From the NCBI GenBank assembly GCA_003573635.1, contig QUTJ01031176.1, positions 1 through 10,209 on the forward strand: DNA of 10,209 nucleotides, read 5' to 3'. The DNA comes from Goniomonas avonlea (lineage: Eukaryota > Cryptophyceae > Goniomonadida > Goniomonadaceae). Positions 1 to 6,726 of this stretch are shown here, piece by piece. Each line of letters starts with the position of its first letter. The first letter of the stretch is position 1. Under the pieces are notes generated by a model. That model was not told the DNA's origin. It made no database searches and saw only the letters and a program-made list of their open reading frames with translations. Both the position numbers and the translations under genes were made by a program.

Positions 1-36
1 GTGGTGGTGGTGGTGGTGGTGGTGGTGGCGGTGGTG
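1..36. repeat. GGT trinucleotide microsatellite
   Basis: A nearly pure run of the trinucleotide GTG/GGT opens the window, with one interruption (GCG) near its end. It reads as a simple trinucleotide repeat and may continue upstream of the window edge. The neighbouring bases show no credible coding context, so I do not call it part of a glycine- or valine-rich protein, although a coding repeat running in from outside cannot be excluded. Confidence 0.9.
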
Positions 37-285
37 ACTGGGCAGGATCGGCCCCCCAGGGTCACACCGAGCAGGTGCAGACCCTCGCCTCCACAGCGGG
101 GCGGTTCGGGAGCGAGAGGCTGGGGCCTGTTGCCCCACAGACTGCCCGGCGGCCTCCAAAGGGAGTGAACATGATGCCGCGCCTCTCTGGCGATAACTTT
201 CTGCCCTGTGCCCCGGTGCCGATGCCGTTATAGCAATGGGCAGCGTTTCTGCTTGGATCCTCCCATGCACGCGCTCCTCTCTCTT

Positions 286-286
<1 letters not shown>

Positions 287-333
<47 letters not shown>
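287..333. repeat. (CT)n microsatellite
   Basis: An uninterrupted CT dinucleotide run of about 47 bases. The conceptual proteins across it (Ser-Leu or Arg-Glu repeats) are artefacts of the dinucleotide repeat and are not annotated as genes. Confidence 0.95.
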
Positions 334-335
<2 letters not shown>

Positions 336-458
336 GTACTTCCGCTCCTCACCCCTCCCTCCTACCTCCTTGGCAAAACTACGACGTTGTATTACACCTC
401 ATGTTGTAAAATCTGTTCTATGAGCAACTGTGTCGCGTGGACGACTCTCCCACTCTCT

Positions 459-480
459 CACACACACACACACACACACA
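459..480. repeat. (CA)n microsatellite
   Basis: A pure CA run of 22 bases that leads straight into the C/T-rich low-complexity block downstream. Confidence 0.93.
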
Positions 481-835
481 TTGCCTGCGATACTGCTCCA
501 ACCTCTGCCCTCCCCTCTCCCTCCCCTCTCCCCTCTCCCCTCCCCCTCCACTCTGCCCTGTACGTCGCTCCTGCAGTCACCGCCCGGACTTGCCCCTCTC
601 CCTGCCTACCTCGCTTCTCCCCCTCCTTCCTCCCGCCATCTACTCCCTCCCCCATCCCCTCTGTGCCTGTCCCCTCTGTCGCTGCCTCTGTCTCTGTTTC
701 TGCCTCCTCTGTTCCTGTCCCTGTCCCTATCCCGCTGTCTCTGTCTCTGTTTCTGCCTCCTCTGTTCCTGTCCCTGTCCCTGTCCCGCTGTCTCTGTCTC
801 TCTCTGTCACTCTGTCGCTGCTCGCGTCTCGCTAG
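481..835. repeat. C/T-rich low-complexity block with a 53-bp tandem duplication
   Basis: About 350 bases composed almost entirely of pyrimidine words such as CCCTCTC, CTGTCC and CTGTCTC. Within it, roughly 686-738 and 739-791 form two near-identical 53-bp copies; the word TTTCTGCCTCC starts at 697 and again at 750. All frames give Ser/Pro/Leu or Arg/Asp/Glu repeats with no domain, so this is a degenerate satellite rather than a gene. Confidence 0.8.
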
Positions 836-888
836 TTGAATTGGAGCCCACGGTCGGTAGTACGGCATGAATCGCCGCATCCGACCAC

Positions 889-992
889 ACCGAGGAGGAT
901 CGAGTAACAGACGTCAAGCAGACAACTGCACCGAGGATGAGAGTGACAGACGTCAAACAGACAACCGAGGAGGAGAGTGACAGACGTCAAAC
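889..992. repeat. Tandem repeat, about 36-41 bp unit, 2.7 copies
   Basis: Three successive copies carry the core ACAGACGTCAA(A/G)C preceded by ACCGAGGA-type sequence: about 889-929, 930-965 and 966-992. The copies shorten from left to right through small deletions. Each copy contains the palindrome GACGTC. Nothing in the surroundings looks coding. Confidence 0.8.
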
Positions 993-1463
993 TCCACTTT
1001 ATTCTTAGAGCAACTGCACCGGTTGTCGGAATCGTGATCGTGTCAAATAGTGGGATTTTCGCAAAACGGTTGGCAGAAATTTCGCGTTGAAAGATGGTAT
1101 TTTGGGATTTTCCCCGCAATATATCTAGTCGTAGTGCGGATGGGTATCGGATTGCCGGAATATCAGACTGATGACAGCGCGGCGAGGTCCGGTGCGTCTT
1201 CGAGGCAAAATTTGTTCTTACTCATTTCTCCTTGCCTGGCCAGTTATTCATTCACTCACCAATGTTTAATTGAAGAAGGGTTGATGTCGCGTCAACATAA
1301 CGTTGGCCTGGAATAGTGTTTATTACGCAATCTGGTTGCGGGATTGTAATCAGGGTGGTGACTAGGCAGCCTTGTTCCTCTCAGAGACTGCCTTGGGCGT
1401 CTCTGCGGCATAAGGTCAGAAGGGGGAGGAAAGGTGCAGGGGGGAAGGGGGGAGAGAGAAGTT
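993..1463. other. Unique sequence without a recognisable gene
   Basis: This roughly 470-bp stretch is mixed-composition sequence between two repeat blocks. The open frames are short and none gives a recognisable domain or a convincing splice-linked exon. The only structured element seen is a small hairpin at 1382-1405. On the minus strand, AATAAA hexamers occur near 1322 and 998, but they lie over 600 bp beyond the end of gene A and may be irrelevant to it. Confidence 0.5.
1382..1405. other. Short imperfect hairpin
   Basis: CAGAGAC (1382-1388) and GTCTCTG (1399-1405) are perfect inverted repeats. Inside them GCC (1390-1392) can pair with GGC (1396-1398) around a TTG loop, leaving one bulged T. 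This gives a 10-bp stem. No gene ends nearby, so its role is unknown and it may be chance. Confidence 0.4.
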
Positions 1464-1636
1464 GTGTGTGAGTGTGTGAGAGAGAGTGTGTGTGTGTGAG
1501 TGTGTGTGTGGTGTGTGTGTGTGTGTGTTGTGTGTGTTGTTGTGTGTGTGTTGTGTGTGTGTGTGTTGTGTGTGCGTGTGCGTGTTCGTGTGCGTGTGTG
1601 TGTGTGTGCGTGCGTGCGTGTGCGTGTGCGTGCGTG
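1464..1636. repeat. GT-rich minisatellite / compound microsatellite
   Basis: About 170 bases of GT with interspersed GA, TGTT and GCGT variants, moving from GTGTGAGAG through TGTGTTG to TGCGTGCG. The long Cys-Val and Thr-His frames across it are repeat artefacts. It lies downstream of the 3' end of minus-strand gene A. Confidence 0.92.
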
Positions 1637-1637
1637 A

Positions 1638-1655
1638 GGGAGAGGGGGGGGAGGG
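1638..1655 (+). other. Potential G-quadruplex motif
   Basis: GGG, then eight consecutive G (1644-1651, divisible into two GGG runs), then GGG, with short loops between them. This satisfies the simple G3 quadruplex pattern on the plus strand. It sits at the junction between the GT minisatellite and a purine-rich tract. Confidence 0.45.
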
Positions 1656-1900
1656 AAAGAGAAGAAGAAGCAGAAGAATAAACAGGAACCGCTGAGACCC
1701 GTGAAAAAGGTGCGGGTAAACAGGGAGAAGGGGTCTCTGGCTCTGCCTCGTATGGTCAGGGTGTAGGAGGGTGAGGGGAAAGAGGGAGAAGGTGAGGGAG
1801 AAGTGGGAGAAGGTGGTGAGTGAACGAGGAGGCGAGGGAGGGTAACGAGGGGAAGTTAGTAAGGTGAAGGAGGAGGTGTGAGAGAGTGGGTGAAGGAACA
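1640..1900. repeat. Purine-rich (GA/GGA) low-complexity tract
   Basis: The plus strand is dominated by GAGGG, GAAG and GGAGAAGG words. It forms part of the region beyond the stop codon of gene A. No coding signal is visible. Confidence 0.6.
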
Positions 1901-1933
1901 CAAAGACAGCGAACGGAACAAAATCGGCCAGAG

Positions 1934-3212
1934 TCAACGTGTCAACACAAAACGGAAAGACAGAGGTGTGTTCGCTGTGTACTGCGCTGGTTGCATTTGC
2001 AAGGTCGCACCCTGTTGTTTTTTGCGCGAGACGAGCTCCGTCTTCCAACTGCAAGCCCTGTTAGTCCAATGCCCCGTGATGCATGAAATGGCGGACCTGT
2101 AGTAGTTGCCAACCGCCATGTCACCGTAGTAAAGGGCATTGTACACTACGAAACCTACTGTCACAAACATGATAGCGTCGACAATCAAGGACGAGTGTGG
2201 ACTCTTCGAATACAACCAGATGGAATAGACCGTCCCTGCGAAGAGAACCAACATCGGTGCTCGACACCAGACGTTCAAGTGACGCATAAGGTTCTTTTCG
2301 GTCATCTTGTCCATCTGTTTGTCGGGGGCGGGGCGTCAAAACAACAAAACAAGCGATTGGGCAAACCCTACCATGCCACGCTTTACCAAGGTGAGAAAGA
2401 AGTAGTCGAGTCCTCCTGGCAGTCCAGAGATGAAAAACCTGAGGAAGGGTGAGTCAGAGCAAGTCAACCTCCAGAGCTAATTCTCACGCGAGGACAAGTC
2501 GCAGAGGTCCCCACTTGAACGTCAAACCCACCGTCACAATGAGCGGGACAAATCTGTCGCGTGCGTGTGATGCGAGTGGCAGCAGCACAGCAGACCTACG
2601 CCAAATGATGGAACACATCGCTGGGAGTAAGATCCTTGTAAAAGACGATCATGTGATACAAGTGGACAACCGCAATCATGATCGGGGGGACCTGCAGAAA
2701 AGGGTCAAACACGAACAAGGTTGAGGTTCGCTTTGTGCAACCTGATTGTTGACATAGAACACATCCGCCCATGTATGAGGCCAAATGCCCTTCACAGGGA
2801 ATCTGACAATATCCTGAGTGACAAGCGGATCTGTGACCCAAAGATGGACAGCCGGGAAGGACCTGCAGAAAGAGAGTTAGGGGGGGCTTACGCAAATTGA
2901 AAAGTGTGTAATGGTGAAGAGTACTCAGGTGGAAAACGAAGCAGACGTGGAAGAAATCCGTGACGACCAAAATTGACAACCCACACGACCCTCTCACTCT
3001 ACACGACCTTTCCTGTTCAAAACCAAGGACGGCCGAGACCCGACTCACCAAATGCACACAATCAAGTTGGCAAAGGCATGGATTGCGAACCAACGGCCGG
3101 GTCGCCCATAAAAGAAACACAGGTCTGCAACCCCAAGGACGGCCAAACTCAACCCGAACCCCATCAGGAGCTCCTGGAGTGAAAATGTCTGAATGTAGTC
3201 TGTCCACTCCAT
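1934..3212 (-). CDS. Gene A: multipass membrane protein, TLC-domain-like (6 exons)
   Basis: Assembled minus-strand exons: 3212-3049, 2862-2742, 2691-2600, 2553-2488, 2438-2372 and 2314-1934, giving 296 residues. All introns are GT-AG, 46-186 nt, and phases agree throughout. The donor of intron 2 (GTTGCA) is weak. Hydrophobic segments lie near residues 15-34, 42-62, 96-113, 126-146, 149-166, 191-206 and 213-232. Notable motifs are RPGRWFAIHAFANL (38-51), a His pair in DVFHH (120-124), FFISGLPGGLDY (149-160) and NVWCRAPM (184-191). The HH after an Asp/Ser-rich turn resembles TRAM-LAG1-CLN8 (TLC) proteins, and from memory I associate the GLPGG...NVW.RAP combination with a protist membrane family. 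The function is unknown; TLC relatives act on lipids or ceramide in the ER. The ATG at 3212 is chosen because it begins a clean exon whose donor is GTGAGT. The tail after residue 243 is hydrophilic and could hide another intron. The gene runs head-to-head with gene B. Confidence 0.72.
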
Positions 3213-3403
3213 TGCGCCGGACGATTTCCGGAGCTCTCGCGGCCTCCGGTCCGAAGTCCGATCTCCAAAGCAAGATTTGAAAAAATGTTTAATGCGTCCG
3301 GTATCGACCCTATCCGGTCGACCCTATCTATCTATCTGGGTTCTCGGCGCGCTGTCATTTGCTTGAAAGGTCCTTGGCAACCCTGACCTTTCAAGAGCAA
3401 GAA
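3213..3403. promoter_or_regulatory. Putative bidirectional promoter between genes A and B
   Basis: The divergent start codons of A and B are 191 bp apart, so both promoters must lie here or overlap. Four or more TCCGG words occur across the interval, and at 3301-3338 there is a short tandem array of TATC and (G)TCGACCCTATC units. The palindrome GGTCGACC lies at 3316-3323, and the surrounding 10-mer recurs in the C/D gap. No TATA box is evident. Confidence 0.45.
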
Positions 3404-3893
3404 ATGACCCTCTCCTTCCAGAAGCTGTTGGCCGCGCAACCGGTCCAGACCACCAAGCTTGCCTTCGTGAGTGATGAAAAAAATGTTCGCGTTCTTGTCT
3501 CTTACTGTTTTTTTGTCACGCAGAAGCATCACTCCCAGAAGAAGACGGTGCGTCATCACTTTGTGTTTTGTGATCTTGTCGCAGCTGTTGACTCGTTCCT
3601 CGCAGGCTGTCAAGTCTTGCGTAAGTTCCATTGTTTTTGGTTTCTGTGTGTTCTGACTCTTTCCCCTCTCCTTCCCCTATTTTTCTTTCAGGATGTAAGT
3701 CAGTCCGACCATGTTTGTTTGCTGAGCTCACACTCTCTCGCAGCCGGTGAGCCACTTTTGACGCCTTCCTTGATCAATACTGACCCTTTGCCTTGTCCTA
3801 TCTTCCCTCTGCAGTACAAGGTACGGTAACACAGTGTCGGCACCAGGACAAATCTCATTTTGTTTGCAGGGCTGGAAGTTGAACCTCTGTTAA
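3404..3893 (+). CDS. Gene B: small hypothetical protein, intron-dense with microexons
   Basis: The model has exons 3404-3466, 3524-3547, 3585-3620 (or 3606-3620), 3692-3694, 3744-3746, 3815-3820 and 3870-3893, all joined at phase 0, encoding about 52 (or 45) residues. Donors are GTGAGT, GTGCGT, GTAAGT, GTAAGT, GTGAGC and GTACGG; acceptors end in CGCAG, TTCAG, CTGCAG or TTGCAG, mostly after pyrimidine tracts. The frame changes across introns of 37, 71, 49, 68 and 49 nt, yet the spliced frame stays open to a TAA. The product is basic, with KHHSQKKT in the middle and DPYKGWKLNLC at the end. I do not recognise the family. Two exons are a single codon each. Alternatives are that the two 3-nt exons are skipped, which keeps the frame, or that this is an intron-rich noncoding RNA. 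The first exon is the best supported part. Confidence 0.45.
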
Positions 3894-4167
3894 GTCACCG
3901 CCACTTCCACAAAGTTGTTGGGTGCTGTGGAATCGTAAATCACCCCATGTGTTTTCACGGTTGCTGATTTTCAGCTTCTTGCTGCCCAAAACAGTTTGAC
4001 TCCGTGCTTTGTTGAGGTGAGCGAGACACAGAGATGTGGCAAATACGAGAGCATAGACGCGTTGATCAATACGAGAACAAGAGTTGAGGGGATCACGCGC
4101 TCGGGCTGATTCGACGCAAGCCGCTCGGGCAGATTTGACGCAAGCGCTAGGGCTGGTTTGTATTGAA
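3894..4167. other. Convergent intergenic region B/C
   Basis: This 274-bp stretch lies between the stop codons of gene B (plus) and gene C (minus) and should hold both 3' untranslated regions. It has no canonical AATAAA for either gene that I can see. A short tandem repeat occupies its right end. Open frames here are short and unsupported. Confidence 0.5.
4099..4159. repeat. 23-bp tandem repeat, 2.6 copies, in the 3' flank of gene C
   Basis: GCTCGGGCTGATTCGACGCA opens copy 1 (4099-4121); copy 2 (4123-4145) differs by two substitutions, and a partial copy 3 begins at 4146. It ends only about 9 bp from the stop codon of gene C, so in the transcript it would lie just inside the 3' untranslated region. 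Confidence 0.75.
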
Positions 4168-5181
4168 TCATCTTCGCGATTTCTTCTTGGCGGGCACGAT
4201 CGGGGCTTCGTCATCGATTGACTCCTCTGAATCCGCGTCAGACGCCTCTGAATCGTCGTTGCCTGCGGCACCACCATTTTCCTCGACAAGACCATGAAAA
4301 TGACTGTTCAAAAATTTGTTGCAGCCCCAGCCCTTGATGCGCTTTTTTTTGAATAGGGCGGTGAGGGCGTCATCGCAGATCCAAAAGCGCTTGTCCCCGG
4401 GGTCTGGGAGGTCCTTTTCTTTGACATAGGCCCAGAGCGCCTTCACAACACCACTGCGTGACATCTGGTCCGTCCCAACCACAGCCGCGAGTTGCGGAGA
4501 CAGCCAGTATGCCCGTGCATACGCGTTGTTTTTTTTCTTTTTCTTCTCTGCAGGTGCTCGCTTCACGCGCTTGACCGGAATCTTACCACCACTTCTTGTC
4601 TTTCGGCGCCCAACAAAAGTGTCACCATCACTTTCAATCTCAGGGGCAGCGTCAGAATCGCTTGAAGACGACGAAGCCGCGGGCTCGGCCGCAGGCTCAG
4701 GTTCGGCAGGAATCTGGTCGTGTTCTGAGGCAGCGACAGAGGCACATGTTTGAGCTCACCTCAGCGAGGGCCTTTTCGACAATAGAATTCATGACATCCC
4801 TCCTGGAGTCGAGCGCTCCGGCCTCGGCACCTAGATGTATTTAGATTGAAACTAGACAACCTCGATGAGCGGTATGAGCGTACCGAGGAGCTGTTCCACC
4901 ATTCGACGAATCGTGCGCTTCGTCAGAGTGTCCAAAGATGACTTTGAGATCACGTCCCGGACCAACTGTTCTAATTTCTCATCGCTCACGTCATCCGTCG
5001 CGCCTTTGGCTGCAGCCTCAGCGCATTCTCCAGCAACAGTTCCGGAAGTGTCTTCTGACTTCGTCTGTGGGGTTTCCTCGGAGGCATTTGACTCACTGGC
5101 CTCGGGTTTGGCTTCCAGACTCGCTTCAGGTTTCACTTCGGTGTCCGGATTGGCGTCGGGCTTCACTTCCGTGTCCGCCAT
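4168..5181 (-). CDS. Gene C: DEK_C plus SWIB domain nuclear protein (3 exons)
   Basis: Exons 5181-4884, 4830-4760 and 4713-4168 (minus strand) are joined by introns of 53 and 46 nt and encode 304 residues. The N-terminus is acidic with repeated DTEVKP words. Residues about 67-122 form a DEK C-terminal-type winged helix (SLDTLTKRTIRRMVEQLLG, then LDSRRDVMNSIVEKAL); the first intron splits the glycine codon at 100. Next come an acidic Ser/Ala stretch and a basic Lys run, then a SWIB/MDM2-type domain at about 192-264 (YWLSPQLAAVVG, MSRSGVVKALWAYVKEKDL, DDALTALF). The tail is acidic and ends KKKSRR, a likely nuclear signal. Yeast Uaf30 and Tri1 and plant relatives share this order; Uaf30 works in RNA polymerase I upstream activation, others in chromatin remodelling. 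A role in transcription or chromatin follows from the family, but the exact complex cannot be read here. The acceptor at 4714 is chosen because the one 11 nt earlier breaks the frame. Confidence 0.9.
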
Positions 5182-5341
5182 TTCGAGAGCACTTTCGTTG
5201 GTGGGCCCTCATTTGACAGCGTTTTGACATGCCCTAATGTGCACCCTAAAAAGTTTCGCGCTTTTTGGGTATCTGGAAGCTTCGTTTTGGTGGGTTGTTT
5301 TGGGTGACGTCGACGGTCGACCCATTCAACGAACCCTTCCA
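5182..5341. promoter_or_regulatory. Putative bidirectional promoter between genes C and D
   Basis: The start codons of the divergent genes C and D are only 160 bp apart. The interval contains TGACGTCGACGGTCGACCC at 5305-5323, which includes a CRE-like TGACGT half and the palindrome GGTCGACC that also occurs in the A/B gap. An in-frame upstream ATG for gene D lies at 5237. No clear TATA box is present. Confidence 0.45.
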
Positions 5342-6616
5342 ATGAAGGTGTACTTCCACTATGAGGAAGCAGAGCCCAACTTCACAATGAAGTGGGAGCA
5401 GGAAAATAGCACGTTCCAGGATGTGGCACAGGTAACTTGTGTCTCCGGGCTGTTGTGGTTTGACTCGTGGACAGGCGTTTGCTTCTGCCTATAACAACAA
5501 ATTTGGCCAGAACATGGATGCCAGCAACCTCGCTATTACTGTTGACGGGTGAGTCTGTGATTAATATTCTTGGATAAGTCGTGTCTAATTGATGTGTTTT
5601 CAGCTCTACTGTGGCACAGCACGCGAAAGTCTCCAGTGTGTTGTCCAATGGCGAGGACGCATACGTTACCCATTCCGGTCGGTCATTGCGCAAACCGGTG
5701 TTGTCTGACCCTTTCAGCAGCTACATCTGCAGCATCTTCGTCGTCATCTTCTGCAGCTGCCAGCGTTCCGGCCACTGCGAGCGCTCCTGCACCTGCAAGT
5801 GCTCCAGCAATGTCGCAGCCCCTGAAATTTTACATGCACTGGGAAGAAAATCCTAGCATGACTCACATATTCAAATGGACAGATCCTGTTGCGCCACTAT
5901 CAGAGGCGCTCGAGGTGTGGCCGCACAATGTCAAGTGTTTGGTTTATTGATATTCATGACACAGCAATTTGTTGCGCTGTACAACGCACAACATGACAAA
6001 AGTCCCTTGGACGCCTCGCGCCTTGCACTTCACAACGACAGGTAACACTTCCTCGTTTTTATGTGGTCCGCGTATATTTAATAATTTCCACAGCGGACGC
6101 AAGTTGCCACTTCATGAACCTGTCGTCAAGGTTATGTCTGCTGGTGCCGATGCTTTTGTGGTTGCGGCCGATGTGAAAGACAACACACCAGCTGGTGAGT
6201 TGGGGAAAGCATTCACTGCGTTTGCGAGAGTCTCATCCGAACCCGCAGCTGTGCCTGAAGGGGCATCCGCGATCAAAGCGAGCCAAATCAAGGTGTGCTT
6301 GGTGCTGTGTGCGTCAAGCAAACCATGACATGAGTCTGCAGGCGGCAGATAAGTCGTACTATTACTGGAAAAAGGATGCCGCCCCAGAAGAACGGGCCCC
6401 AATCGAGCCACCAACTTGTCGGGGCACCCGCGCTCCGAAAGAAAAGTGCGCCAACACCCATCGCCCTCACACGGTCACACGCACGCACAGTCGGCAGACT
6501 GTCACACGCACAGCGGTCAGACGGTCACTCGCTTCCCCCCAGACAGATTCAACTCGGATCAGCCATGTGTCACATGCGTGCGTGCGTGCGTGCGTGCGTG
6601 CGTTGTGTGTGTGCGT

Positions 6617-6687
<71 letters not shown>

Positions 6688-6690
6688 ACA

Positions 6691-6726
<36 letters not shown>

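Noticed and set aside
387-880. Several overlapping Ser/Pro/Leu and Arg/Asp/Glu frames of 130-150 codons
   Set aside because: All frames stay open only because the DNA is C/T-rich low-complexity repeat; no domain, splice signal or start context supports a protein.
1416-2054. Long minus-strand frame rich in Thr-His repeats
   Set aside because: It is produced by the GT minisatellite and overlaps the last exon of gene A in another frame.
2596-3273. 225-codon minus-strand frame as a single gene
   Set aside because: It mixes intron 1 and off-frame exon 2 sequence; exon-wise frames of gene A give the coherent membrane protein instead.
3855-4295. 146-codon minus-strand frame with SARA repeats
   Set aside because: It overlaps the end of the SWIB gene in another frame and derives its periodicity from the 23-bp repeat.
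5237-5341. In-frame upstream ATG extending gene D by 35 residues
   Set aside because: Module 1 begins at the same relative point as module 2 if the start is 5342; the extension has no counterpart and would leave only about 55 bp to gene C.
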